This document shows, piece after piece, positions 1 to 10,774 of a stretch of 64,000 bases of DNA. The position numbers and the translations under genes are program-made. The DNA is from Orychophragmus violaceus. Its lineage: Eukaryota > Streptophyta > Magnoliopsida > Brassicales > Brassicaceae. The first letter of the stretch is position 1. Each line of letters starts with the position of its first letter. Below the pieces are notes generated by a model. It made no database searches. It had not been told where the DNA came from and saw only the letters and a program-made list of their open reading frames with translations. Location: contig CM058235.1 in the NCBI GenBank assembly GCA_030180135.1, positions 19,058,720 to 19,122,719 of the forward strand. Reading direction: 5' to 3'.

Positions 1-517
1 TGGTGTTTCTGCTTTTCTGTCCAAGAGAAGAGAGGACGGCCAGGGTTCAGGTCGACCATATAAGACCTTATATATCGACCTGGAAATGACATCACAAACC
101 GTCGGACAATCCCGGCTTGGTTACGTCATTAATTCGAAACATCAGTTTCGGAATCCGATGTGCAACGATCGACACACTTACTGTGTCGATCGACACACCT
201 CCACGAAAAGCCTGCATCGATCGATGCACTCATGCATCGATCGACACACACATTGTAACACTCTATGTAAATGTGTATCCAATACACATAAGTATGATCA
301 TTACCATAATGATCATTCCCACTTTCATGCTTCCAGTTTGCTTAGGTGTGTGACCCTATAGGATCATATAATACTGGCAGTAAGTCTACAACTTACAGAC
401 TTCAAGAGGCTTCTAGCAAAACATTGCAACCACCCAGTATTATACGAATGTCTGATCTCGACACACAACTATCATCAGGAGTGAGTACAAGTGTGATTTC
501 AGGACACTATCCCAACA
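1..517 (-). repeat. 3' LTR of copia family A copy 1 (partial)
   Basis: The end at 517 is the LTR 5' terminus (minus-strand TGTTGGGATA). A purine-rich tract, minus-strand AAGTGGGAGATT at about 518-530, lies just outside and is the expected polypurine tract. It contains two pairs of the TCGATCGA-type palindrome, starting at 165/186 and 217/237. Confidence 0.88.
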
Positions 518-1320
518 ATCTCCCACTTGTATTGGAATCATCAATTCCTATAATCCTTTTGTCTCTATATCTCGATTTGGCATAAGGCAAGATTGGTGTC
601 ATCCTTATTAAGCCAACATCGTGTTTATCGAACTCATGATCTCATACTGAACATTACAAACAACTGAACTACAGTTCGTTTGAGTGCGGCCACACATTTT
701 CTCAGTATTAAATCTTCGATAGGCCCTGAGATATTTATATCCTGTTATTCAGGAGGGACAAAACCCATCTTGTTCCATCCCTATTTCAACGCACACTTCA
801 TGATATACTTGAACAGTGCCGTTATAGTCGCCAGTTACGGATCGACGTTTGACAAAGTCAAAGTGTACCAATTCATATGCAAGAAAGCATGATGAACTCA
901 GGTCTAAGGACTATACTCTATAGTCGTAATGAGAACCTCTTATGACACAGATATAACTATCTTGTATACTTCTCATCAGCGGGTCACGTCCGATCATATG
1001 TTCACCAACATATATCTATGTGACTGACTGTGATACTCATATCATTGACTCCATGAAACTTAGTCAACAGTCACCTCACAAGCTAGTCTCTCGCGGTTGT
1101 TATTGTCCCACTTTAACAACCTCGACTAGGGACATATCATAATTTATGTCATTTGTTACTTATAGGGTTTCATGATCAAGTCCTCAACTTGATGGCCTAT
1201 AATATGACATAAACTTATTTTGGGACCATTATTTAATTATCCAATAGTCAAATAATGTTGATGTCAGTTTTTCATAAACATGACTATATCATATTTATCT
1301 GAACATCATAACTAAACTAA
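518..1320 (-). other. Non-coding 3' region of copia family A copy 1
   Basis: About 800 bp lies between the last recognisable pol remnant and the polypurine tract. No reading frame of interest is present. A long untranslated 3' segment before the 3' LTR is common in plant copia elements; that is the inference here. Confidence 0.5.
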
Positions 1321-3660
1321 CTCCCACTAGAATCAAGACCAAGTCTTCAGATTTCTAGTACCTACAGCTACAGTGTTCAACTCGTGCTTAGGCTGTGAGA
1401 GATGCTGCGGTGTTCTTGCTTGGAACCATTCCAACAAACCACACCGCTATTCTTTAATGAACACTATTCTACGGTCCTCTGCTTGGAAACCTTTCCAATA
1501 GACAGTACCGTTACACAGGCAAAATGACATAACCAGGTGAGAACTGGGAATCATCTTTGTCCGTCTAACTACTCATAATTGATTCGTCTATTTCTCAGTT
1601 GTACAAGAACCTATCCTTAGTGTTTCTCAAACATTTGGGGATATTCCTTTACAACTGTCCAGTGACTCTTACTGGAACAAATTGGTATCTTCTCGTCATG
1701 CTTTATGCGTCAGCTGCATTTAGACGAGCGCATAATATGACATTCATGATGGATTCTATTGCATAAGCAAAAAAAGAATCACACTCATTAGACACTAGCT
1801 CAGCCAGTGTCCAAGACACTTCATCTTGCTAAGATCATTGCCATAAGACCTTTGGTGTGAAGCCATTCTTGGAATCATGCATATTGGAACTGTCCAGTAC
1901 CTTATAACCATAATGGTTCTGACACGATCCAATTAGCTCTTCTGATCCATCTCAATGGATTCATGTTCCAAGAACTCACGCGACTTCTCCCATGTCTATC
2001 GTTAAATTTGACTTCCGACCCAAATCTTGGCAAGACTTTAGCGTCGGAACGTCGTTTATGAGATTAAGTATATTCTAAACGTACAGTTTTTGATAATTGC
2101 AATTACGCTCCCACTAGTTTACTTGTAAACGCACTGTTTCTATTCGTTCCTGATCGAGTCAAAGCCATTGACCGTTTTAACAGAACATAGATTCCAACTC
2201 CAAGATGCTTGCTTCAACCGGTGAAGCTAACATGCATAACTAGCCAATTTTTCGGAGTTGGGGCTCACCATCGCTTCTTTGAATTTCGCATGCTCATCAC
2301 TTTTCAATGATCAACGGATCACGACAATTGGTCACGAGGAATCACCCTCAATTTAGTGATGGATCCTTTCGGATCTGCGAATTTCAGGCTCCACAGGTGT
2401 AGATCCTACAGCACTCTGTAGATCTAACCGCTGCTCTCCCTCAACAGGTTGAACAGCCTCCTGTGTTTCTCGAATTTCTTCGAGCTGTACTTTTACTCCC
2501 ACTGTTCTTCTTGGAAAAACAGAGTTCCGAACAACAAAACTTTGTTCTCGGATTGGTTGCAAAAGTACTAAGCCTCGGTTTCCTCAGAACAACCAGCGAA
2601 GCAGCACTTATCAGATTTGGGTTCAAGTTTGTTTGCTGACAACTGCCTTACACAAACCTTGCAATCCCAATTAATCAGAAAAACATATTTGGAAATCACC
2701 CAGTCCACATCCAATGTGGTGTTTTTCACTGATTCTGATAGAAAACTTATTTAGCGTAAACATGTTCATTTTAGAGCGTATTTTAAAAGAATAATGGAAG
2801 ATTCATGTGAATCATCATTAATCGGAGCATATTCAATAAGATCCGATTCATTCTCTCAGAAGCACCATTCAAGGTTTTCAGTAGAGATGAGCTGTGAAAT
2901 GACTTCACACTCACTTAGATGATCACCCAATTCTTAACTCAAGTATTTTCCTCTATGATCTAATCGAGGATATCAATACTTCTGTCAAATCGGTTCTATA
3001 CTTCATTCTGAAATTCCTTTGATCATTCCAAAGGATTCTGACTCGTGTCTCATCAAATGAACACAGTCATACTCATTGAAGCCATCAATAAGTCAATGAA
3101 GTATTGAAGTTTTCCTTCAGCACTAATGCTCATCGGGCCGCATACATCAGTATGTGTCAGGCCCAACGAGCCTTGGGCCCGTTTCTTTTGCTCTGCTAAA
3201 GAAGCCTTAGTCATTCGGCCCAGCAAGCAGAATTCATGTCTCAATTGATTTACAATCAAATGAACTTGAAGCCCATAACTGTGGGACTTCTGAAGTCGCT
3301 TCACTCTATTTGGTCAATATGACTATGCCGAGGAAAAATCGAGTTCAAGTCATCAGACTTAAATCGTTTGGTATTTATGTTATATTTAAGTGTATGTTTG
3401 TTTAAGATATAAAACCCTTTTCAAAAAAGGGGTGCTACCATATAATATTTCATTAAGATCAAAAGAGCAAAATCTGTCTTTTATCAGAATGAAAAAACAT
3501 TCAAATTCTTACAAGAAAATGAAAGACATCTCTGCATAAAGCAGGTACATAGTAGCAAATACTTAATTCAAAAACCAAGCTTGAAAGGCTCCTACAAGTG
3601 GAGAATCTCTACGGCTTATGCATCAACCATTGCTCCATACCAGGCACGCAGTTCCACTTG
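1321..3660 (-). pseudogene. Decayed copia pol (protease, integrase, reverse transcriptase, RNase H remnants)
   Basis: Minus-strand translation recovers pol landmarks in order but broken by stops, frameshifts and deletions. A protease remnant (VLDT.CGTDI) overlaps the gag 3' end. An integrase start lies at 3053-3304 (HTDVCGPM). The integrase-RT spacer lies at 2353-2562 and ends in RRSERIHH. An RT end follows around 1690-1800 (YAIESIMNVILCAR, then a stop, then SMTRRYQ). RNase H remnants lie around 1400-1600. No segment could supply enzyme activity. The same 5' pol lesions appear to be shared by the second family copy at 63600-64000, so the decay probably predates mobilisation. Confidence 0.75.
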
Positions 3661-3676
3661 TCCTTTCTTCAACGTT

Positions 3677-4591
3677 CTACTGTTGTTTATGCCCTGCATA
3701 TTTCCAAAATATCAGTACCACAACTAGTATCCAATACATATGTAGAACTTGAATTAATAACACAATACCTGAAGAAGAAGTACCATACATCTTCTTCATC
3801 TCTTGTGAATCTTCCAAGAATTTAATGCAATCTCTCTTCCAATGCCCATACTCATTACAGTAGAAGCACTTTCTAACACCAGATGGGCCGGACTTGGGCT
3901 TATAAGATGACACAGGCTTATCCTGATTCCAAATCTGGACGGCCCTGCCTCTACCCTTGCCAACACAAGATTTTTCAAATCTTTTACCCTTTATGATGTC
4001 TTGCTCTACTGTTTTGAGCATGCCATGCAGCTCAGTCAACGTCTTCGTCAAGCCTTTCTTGATATAGTTCTTAATGAACTTATCATAGCTTGATGGCAGT
4101 GACTGCAGAATGATGTCAGTTGCCAACTCTAAGCTGACAGGACAATCCAGTTTCCCCAGGTTATCAATGTAACCCATCAATTTAATGACATGAGGACTCA
4201 CTGGAGCATCCTCTGGTAGCTTGCACCCAGTAAGAGACTTCACCATCTGGAATCTCTCAACTCGTGCCAGATCCTGAAACTTCAGTTTCAGGCTGGTGAT
4301 CATCTCTATTGGCGACTCCATGTTCTCGTATTGACTCTTTAAGTCCGATTCCATGGTAGCCAATATCAGACCACGCACATCTACCACATCAATATAATGC
4401 TTATTCCAAGCATTATATACTGCATTCGAGCGATTGGCCCCAAGCCTTTCTGGAAGAGCTTTCTCAAGGACATAGTCCTTACTTTCCTGCTTGAGGATTA
4501 ATCTCAAATTGCGATACCAATTCAGGAAATTTGACCCATTTAACTTGTCCTTCTCAAGGACGGGTCGTAACGAGAAGGTAGTTATAGACAT
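3677..4591 (-). CDS. Copia family A Gag, intact 304-codon ORF
   Basis: This is a capsid/nucleocapsid-type Gag of a Ty1/copia element, expected to pack element RNA in cytoplasmic virus-like particles. It starts MSITTFSLRPVLEKDKLNG, matching the usual N-terminus of plant copia gag polyproteins. The middle is the alpha-helical UBN2-type Gag domain (roughly residues 50-200). A CCHC zinc knuckle, CFYCNEYGHWKRDC, fits CX2CX4HX4C near residue 243. The last ~35 residues run off frame into the protease remnant, so the natural Gag probably once continued into pol. The ORF is uninterrupted while pol is dead. The second copy at 62741-63655 is the same length and roughly 90% identical by eye, which suggests Gag has been kept by selection or by recent descent. 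Confidence 0.82.
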   Translation of the reverse strand: MSITTFSLRPVLEKDKLNGSNFLNWYRNLRLILKQESKDYVLEKALPERLGANRSNAVYNAWNKHYIDVVDVRGLILATMESDLKSQYENMESPIEMITSLKLKFQDLARVERFQMVKSLTGCKLPEDAPVSPHVIKLMGYIDNLGKLDCPVSLELATDIILQSLPSSYDKFIKNYIKKGLTKTLTELHGMLKTVEQDIIKGKRFEKSCVGKGRGRAVQIWNQDKPVSSYKPKSGPSGVRKCFYCNEYGHWKRDCIKFLEDSQEMKKMYGTSSSGIVLLIQVLHMYWILVVVLIFWKYAGHKQQ

Positions 4592-6286
4592 AGGCTGAAA
4601 ATTTTAATCAAAGAAAATTTTAGTTATGATTTCAGGAAATGAGGAATCTTATCCAATAAGAAAACTCGCATTATATTCAAACAATGTTTCCTCTATGAAT
4701 ATAATGATCCAAGATCCATACATCACTAAAATCTGAGTGGACGACTCGTCATCACCCAGAGTTTAGTAATCTAGGTATGCAAACCATTGCTAATTGTACC
4801 CAGTACAACTCTTGGTCGCAGATAAGACAATTCATGTCTCATCCACTCTGATGTCTCTGGGCCCAGAACTTCTGACAGCCCAGTCAAGTAAACCAATCTC
4901 TTCTGTCTTGTGATCACTGACAGTCGCACTGCAAGTCTGTCAATGACCACCTGCCTAACTCATGTTGCAGTGGATACCAAGGACTCCAAGACTATCCAAA
5001 AAACGACACGAGTCTTGACAGTAGACAAGATTGGGCAAGACATCAAGATCACTTGATATTTAGTTGAGGAAATGGAACTTTAAAAGATTAGTAATTCAAT
5101 CTCTTAGGTCATGCAATAGTTGATGTCAAGCACTGCAAGACCATCAACACTACTACCTGCCTTACTCATGTAATTGTGGACACCAAGCTCTTGGCAAGAC
5201 TATCCAACAACGAAACGAGTCTTGACAGTTGACCATATTGAATAACTAAGCTTCGATTTAACACACATCCAATGTGTATTAAACAGGTTTAGAACATTTT
5301 ACTTCTAATTTTAATTAAGTTTTAATCGTTCTAATTTCAGTGGATTAGGTCATTCGGTTCGGTGTCTTAATCATTTGGTTCAAAACCAAACGATTACGGT
5401 TCGCATCGTCACCATGTGCGTCAACTGACACACTTGGTCGACTCTTGATATGCAACCTTGAGATCATTCGAGATAACCGGTCAAATCCAATTTGACCAGT
5501 TCATCTAATCGAACCGATTCAACCAGTTTTAATTAATCGCGATAACCGGTCCAATCCAATTGAGCCGACTTATCCAATTAAACTGATCTTAACCAATCTA
5601 CCTTAACCAAGTATGATAACCAGTTCAATCCAATTGAACCGATTCAACCATCACAAGGCCTGTGTCGACTGACACTTAACCTGTGTCGATCGATACAGTA
5701 GAGAATCAGGGAATTTTAATCGAATTAAACCGACATAACCATGCGAGACAACCGGCTCAATCCAATTGAACCAATCTATCCTTTCGCACAGCCTGCGTCG
5801 ATCGATGCACCCAGTGTGACGATCGACACAGTGCGATTTCTAGATCGAAACCCAATGATTTAATAGGCGAATTCGCGATGCATCGATCGACACACCCGGT
5901 GCATCGATCGATGCTGTGCGAAAACCCTAAAATTATTTTACGCGAGTTTTCGCTCTGTGTCGATCGATGCACGCTTTGCAACGATCGACACGCTGCGACA
6001 AACCCTAAATTGTTTGCGAGTTTTCGCTCTGTGTCGATCGATGCACGCTTTGCAACGATCGACACGCTGCGACAAACTCTAAGAGTTTACGTGTTTTCGC
6101 TCTGCATCGATCGATGCATCCTTGCAACGATCGATACACTGCGAAAAACACAGATATCGAATTTTCAACAGAAGATTTTAATCCGAGATTAACATGTTAA
6201 AACTTGATTTCAGCAGGCAATCAACAATTCAACAAACCCAGTTTTCGAATTAATTGCATCAGATTCAATAGCTAAACCCTAACAAC
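4592..6286 (-). other. Long leader of copia family A copy 1 with three repeat classes
   Basis: About 1.7 kb between primer-binding site and gag has no convincing ORF but is highly structured. It holds an imperfect direct duplication of about 110 bp (4926-5036 and 5131-5237, offset about 205 bp). It holds at least four copies of a near-palindromic unit around GATAACCGGTTCAATCCAAT (starting about 5472, 5541, 5615, 5746). It also holds the phased TCGATCGA dyad array at 5665-6134. The second family copy has the same three classes in its leader (61272-62740). A packaging, dimerisation or protein-binding role is only inference. Confidence 0.6.
5665..6134. repeat. Phased TCGATCGA dyad array in the copia leader
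   Basis: Seen directly: paired 8-bp cores start at 5665/5686, 5798/5819, 5883/5904, 5960/5981, 6034/6055 and 6107/6127. Spacing within pairs is 21, 21, 21, 21, 21 and 20 bp. Flanks usually extend the dyad to GTGTCGATCGATGCAC or CAACGATCGACAC. Pairs at 5960 and 6034 are near-copies 74 bp apart. Function unknown. Confidence 0.85.
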
Positions 6287-6298
6287 GCTCTGATACCA
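6287..6298 (-). promoter_or_regulatory. Primer-binding site (initiator tRNA-Met type)
   Basis: The minus strand reads TGGTATCAGAGC one base inside the 5' LTR end (6300). This is the standard plant LTR element primer site complementary to initiator tRNA-Met, and it fixes the element's orientation. Confidence 0.88.
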
Positions 6299-6299
6299 C

Positions 6300-7002
6300 T
6301 GTTGGATCTCCTAGGATCTAGGGTTTGATATATTGAATTTAGCAACCTCGTTCTTACCTTGAACTGGCAGCGGAATTGGTGAACGAGATCAGTGAGCAAC
6401 GCAGATGCCTTGCCTCTACCAGATACACACGCACACAAGCTGGAAACGGGATGCTAGTGTCGGATCTGTGGGATCTAAGAGTTTCTGGTGTTTCTGCTTT
6501 TCTGTCCAAGAGAAGAGAGGACGGCCAGGGTTCAGGTCGACCATATAAGACCTTATATATCGACCTGGAAATGACATCACAAACCGTCGGACAATCCCGG
6601 CTTGGTTACGTCATTAATTCGAAACATCAGTTTCAGAAGCCGATGTGCAACGATCGACACACTTACTGTGTCGATCGACACACCTCCACGAAAATCCTGC
6701 ATCGATCGACGCACTCATGCATCGATCGACACACACATTGTAAAACTCTATGTAAATGTGTATCCAATACACATAAGTATGATCATTACCATAATGATCA
6801 TTCCCACTTTCATGCTTCCAGTTTGCTTAGGTGTGTGACCCTATAGGATTATATAATACTGGCAGTAAGTCTACAACTTACAGACTGCAAGAGGCTTCTA
6901 GCAAAACATTGCAACCGCCCAGTATTATACGAATGTCTGATCTCGACACACAACTATCATCATGAGTGAGTACAAGTGTGATTTCAGGACACTATCCCAA
7001 CA
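6300..7002 (-). repeat. 5' LTR of copia family A copy 1
   Basis: 703 bp, bounded on the plus strand by TGTTGGATC and ATCCCAACA. It carries two dyad pairs in its distal half, homologous to those at 165-244. A minus-strand TATA-like stretch occurs near 6555 (TATATAAGG), a plausible transcription start region. Confidence 0.87.
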
Positions 7003-8276
7003 ATAAGATCCTTATATCCAGGAATGTTACTTTTCATGAGGACATATTCCCATTAGTAACATCAACTCAGATGGATAAAGAGTTTGTGAGCTTCTTCACA
7101 CCAAAGGATTATGTGTCTTCACGTACTCTCGTTCCATCTTATACACCTATCACCACAAATTTCTAAAAGGCAACTAAAAACGCCTTCTCATTTACAAGAC
7201 TACCATTGCTATTCACTTCAAACAAATACTCACTTCGGGATTTGAAAAAGGTCATGGGGATCATATCTTAATCATCAGAAGTTCTGAAGATAATTTTGTG
7301 GTTGTGCTTGTGTATGTTGACGACATTATAATCACAACTACCACTGAAGATCTTGCAGAACAGTTGACATCAGATTTAAAGCAGCTATTCAAGCTAAGAG
7401 ACTTGGGATCTTTGAAATATTTCTTGGGATTGGAGATAGCTCGGACTTCGACTAGTATATCCATATGTTAAAGCAAGTATGCTTTAGAATTCTTATCATC
7501 GACATGAATGATTGGTACTAAACCTTCTTCTAATCCAATGATTCTGAATCTCAAAATGTCTAAGGAAGATGGTGACTTGATTGATGATAGAGAGTCTTAT
7601 AGAAGAATTGTGGGAAGATTGATGTATTTGACAATCACCCAACCTGATATAACATTTGCAGTGAACAAGTTATGTCAGTATTCATCAGGTCCTAGGACTT
7701 CTCATCTAAAGGTTGTATACAGGGTACTACAGTACATTAAAGGTGCAGTAGATCAAGGAATGCTTTATTCAGCTGATGATAACCTCTCATTAAAAGGATT
7801 TGCATATGCTGATTGGGCACCCTACCCTGATAGTAGGCGTTCTACTACTGGTTTTACAATGTTTCTTAGTTCTTCTTTGATATCATGGCGATCCAAGAAA
7901 CAATCAATCATATCTCGTTCATCTACAGATGCAAAATACAGAGCTTTAGCTCTTGCTTCATGTGAAATGATGTGGGTGAAAAATCTATTGAAGGATTTGC
8001 GTGTCATTGATCCAGATCCGCCAGTTCCTTACTCAGATAGTCCAAATGCTATGTACATTGCTATAAATCATGTCTTCCATGAGCGAACAATGCATATCGA
8101 ACATGATTGCCATACAGTCTGAGAGAAACTGGATAAAGGATTGTTGAAGACTCTTCATGTGAGAACAGAGGACCAAGTCGCATACATTCTAACTAAACCG
8201 TTGTTTCCTTATCAATTTGAGCATTAAAAGTCCAAGATGAGCATCATAAAAATCTTCTGCACATCTTGAGGGGGGC
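7003..8276 (+). pseudogene. Copia element B pol fragment (integrase end, RT, RNase H)
   Basis: Plus-strand remnants of a second copia family, split by the family A insertion at 7002/7003. The first part (to 7166) matches the integrase C-terminal region (SRNVTFHEDIFP). After a deletion, 7290-7330 encodes the RT active-site box VYVDDIII. The RT end and RNase H follow (RRIVGRLMYLTITQPDI; STTGFTMFLSSSLISWRSKKQ), continuous from 7508 to 8122. Stops at about 7468, 7505 and 8120 break the frame. The RNase H tail keeps HVFHERTMHIEHDCH, followed by degraded sequence to a polypurine tract at 8267-8275 (TTGAGGGGGG). Confidence 0.8.
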
Positions 8277-8434
8277 TATTGGAGGAGATATAATTATCTC
8301 GGTTTAGATCATACCAGTTTCCTTTAGCTTGTTTGATTGTAAATTAATTTTATACAGTTTAGATTCATTGGTTTGTATACAACCTTTTAAATATATGTTA
8401 ATCAATCTAACGAGAAAGAATCATTTTCCCAACA
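8277..8434 (+). repeat. Probable short 3' LTR of copia element B
   Basis: It begins right after the polypurine tract with TATTGGAG (TG expected, so one mutation) and ends CCCAACA at 8434, giving a 158-bp LTR. No second LTR is inside the window. Boundaries are inferred. Confidence 0.55.
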
Positions 8435-8439
8435 AACTT

Positions 8440-8720
8440 TTCATATCTTTCTCTCTCTGGATTTCAAGAATCCATAATATCTTGGTTAATGAAGTAAGCC
8501 ACCCTTTCCACGACCACAGGCTCTTCGAGAAAAGACACATCTTCCTTAACTTGGGATCATGTATGTATTCCTTCACACCAGGTATATGGTAGACCATGTT
8601 CTGGTTCCCAATCAAAAACTTTGTAGGTACCTGTATTTTGCATCCCACCCATGGACCCATAAGGTCATTGTTCCTGCCATTATAGGCAAAGGCGTCGATT
8701 ATGCTTTTGCGTTGATGTAA
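8440..8720 (-). pseudogene. Soluble epoxide hydrolase gene fragment, frameshifted
   Basis: Minus-strand translation gives NNDLMGPWVGCKIQVPTKFL followed by YHIPGVKEYIHD. This resembles the C-terminal part of plant soluble epoxide hydrolases (alpha/beta hydrolase fold) just before the catalytic histidine region. Around 8540 the reading frame shifts, and the family-like sequence (DVSFLEEPVVVERVAYFINQ) continues in another frame until a stop. The catalytic His position reads Tyr in this copy (VAYF where the family usually has VAHF), so it would be inactive even without the frameshift. The fragment is cut at its 3' side by the copia B LTR. An older gene remnant, not a working gene. Confidence 0.7.
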
Positions 8721-8749
8721 GAAGAAAATCACATATTTTGAGAACACAT

Positions 8750-9380
8750 CATTTTCAAACTATGACATGTAGGAAGAGGTTTGGATTAATGTAATTTGTG
8801 TCACACCACTTGATTTCAAACCCTATAATATAATGCATATTGTTCAAGAAAAAAAATATCTTCAAAAACTTGCTCACACATTAGAAGGGATTGGCATATA
8901 TACTTACCTGACTTGAAAAATAAGTACTTGTCATTTATCGTTACTTACCTGACTTGAAAAATAAGTACTTTGTTTTTTTTTGTGCAACACATTTTAATTT
9001 AGTATTTCTAAATTATATACATATTTTGTTGTTGTATTAATTTACTTTATGGAAAAAATTGAGCAATTTCCAAAAACTATAGCTCATATAGTGTTGGCCT
9101 CATAATAATACGACAAGCTTGATCAAGGCTAATTTAGCATTAAACACACTTAAATAAGAATGATTAATGAGACTCCAATCCTAAACATTAAAGATCCATC
9201 ATAATCTCACCCTAAGCTACCTCATTCATAAGCTCAAATGGGTTTACGCACTAACCATCCCTAATCCAACATAATCCATGGAAATCATGTTAAATATGAA
9301 AAAAAAAGAATAAGAAAAGATTAACAAATAGACTTATATTGATAAGAAATCCCAAATATGCACTTATAAAGTGCTTAGAA
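8750..9380. other. Intergenic, AT-rich, no gene seen
   Basis: No reading frame or element terminus recognised. It contains the 29-bp direct repeat listed separately. Confidence 0.5.
8901..8970. repeat. 29-bp direct repeat, two copies 41 bp apart
   Basis: Identical 29-bp units lie at 8901-8929 and 8942-8970, both beginning TACTTACCTGACTTG. Twelve bases separate them. A simple local duplication. Confidence 0.85.
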
Positions 9381-9733
9381 CCCTAAAAGGAAAGTATTTT
9401 AGAAATAAAATGAGAGAGAGATTAGCCAATTTAGGTCTTTTAGTATATATAGGGAAGGGGTCTCGACTGGGTTAACCCGGGACAAACCGGATCTTGACCC
9501 GACCAAGTTGGAACAAACTATTTCTAGGTCGCTGATCGTGACCTTGGTCGTGGCCTGCTCCAGTCGTGACGTCGAGATCCATGTTGTCCCTGGTCTTCAA
9601 CTTTCCTTATGATATGGCATGTGTCACAGTTTGTGTAGTCCAGTACGTTGTAGGTCGTGGGAAGCACCGCATCTTTTTGTTGGGTTGTAATGTGTTGATC
9701 GTGGAATCTCCTTGTCTTTTGGTTTGTGGTAAG
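9381..9733. repeat. Left half of an unclassified repeat hosting the gypsy-type element
   Basis: Sequence rich in GTCGTGG-like words flanks the element at 9734 and resumes at 15607, so the two parts were contiguous before insertion. It carries a TATATATAGGG stretch at about 9442 and may be an LTR of an older element. Not classified. Confidence 0.4.
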
Positions 9734-10774
9734 TGATACGATCAGGTTTTAATCCCTAGATCTATATTGCAAGTGCACAGACATGAACCAGTAGTATATA
9801 GGGTATCGAATCCACAGAGACTCAAGACTCTTGCGATAGATTATAGAACGTCGAATTAAGCTAGGTGAAACAGTAGTGAAAGCAGTAGATCAAAGCAGAA
9901 AGTAAAGTAAACGGTTTGTAAGCAATCATGCGAAGCGTCAGGTCAAGGGAGTTCTCAGGAAATCAGGAACAATGGCTAATCAATCAATCGAGATCTAATT
10001 AAGAACTATTCTAGAACTATAATCATAGAAGCATAAGAAACCAACTTTCGTTGCGGATATTATCTATGTCTAGCAACCTAGCAAACCAACTTTCGTTGCG
10101 AGTTCTAGAGATCCTAACATACATTAATCTCATGTTCTTTTGTTCACAATTCTCCTAAGCCAAATTTCTTTGCGAATAGTCAAATTGCTCATCTAGGTTC
10201 TTTCTAGTTAATTAATCAACCGTCGTTGCAGAAATTAACTAACATCATAAATCTGGGTAGCTAATTCATATTAAGCATTAAGAACAACCCTAGATGAAGA
10301 ACTAGAAACATGTGAACCCCTACAAATTGGTTAACTTATAGCTCCATGAAATCCCCTGTGAGAATCCCTAAATCTAACAGGTAAACTACTCAGACATGGC
10401 AGATGAAACAAAAGAGATGATGAATAGAAAACCAAATATCATAAAACAGAAACAAGGAATATGAGTTCCAAATCTCTCTCTCTCTGAATAAAAGAATGCG
10501 TAAGTAAAGCGTAGCCTAAACAATGGCTTAAAAACCCTAATATAATGATCTAAACTCGTATGGCATCGATCGACACATAAGTCCAGAATCGACAGTGACT
10601 TCTTCCTCTCGGATCAATGCTCCAAATAGCTCTAGAATGCGCAATAATGTCCAAATCCGCTCCAAACGTACCTAGACCTGTAAACACACATAAAAGTACT
10701 CCAAAAGACTCTAAAAGACTCGATAACAAAGACATATACCATGGTTGAAAGTCCTTAAAACCATGATATATTAA
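9734..10774 (-). repeat. 3' LTR of the gypsy-type element
   Basis: About 1.04 kb, beginning TGATACGATCAGG on the plus strand. At 10775-10790 a minus-strand purine run (GTGTGGGGGAGT) is the likely polypurine tract. Relative to the other LTR it lacks about 110 bp near 10560, which removes one member of the dyad pair kept at 15373/15394; one TCGATCGA remains at about 10565. Confidence 0.8.

Larger units (their letters stand above)
1..7002 (-). mobile_element. Ty1/copia LTR retrotransposon, family A copy 1 (3' LTR cut by window edge)
   Basis: The element reads on the minus strand. The 5' LTR is at 6300-7002, a TGGTATCAGAGC primer-binding site at 6287-6298, leader 4592-6286, intact gag 3677-4591, ruined pol about 1321-3660, and a 3' LTR from 517 down past base 1. 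Bases 1-517 align without net gaps to 6486-7002, so about 186 bp of the 3' LTR lies outside and the full element is about 7.19 kb. By eye the two LTRs differ at roughly ten positions in 517, so insertion is recent although pol is full of stops. It is inserted in the integrase region of another copia element that continues at 7003. The outer target duplication cannot be checked. Confidence 0.88.

Noticed and set aside
86..361. ORFs rich in CIDRHT / SIDTH peptides (also 5757-6192, 6376-6846, 61339-61582)
   Set aside because: They are translations of the TCGATCGA dyads in LTRs and leaders, occur on both strands and in several frames, and resemble no protein family.
3680..3757. Possible GT-AG intron at the 3' end of family A gag
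   Set aside because: The stretch reads as a protease remnant (VLDT.CGTDI) in the next frame, so a frameshift in coding sequence explains it better than an intron.
5665..6134. Dyad array as a CRISPR-like repeat
   Set aside because: Repeats are palindromic 8-16-mers with short similar spacers, in plant retroelements; no cas genes and no unique spacers.
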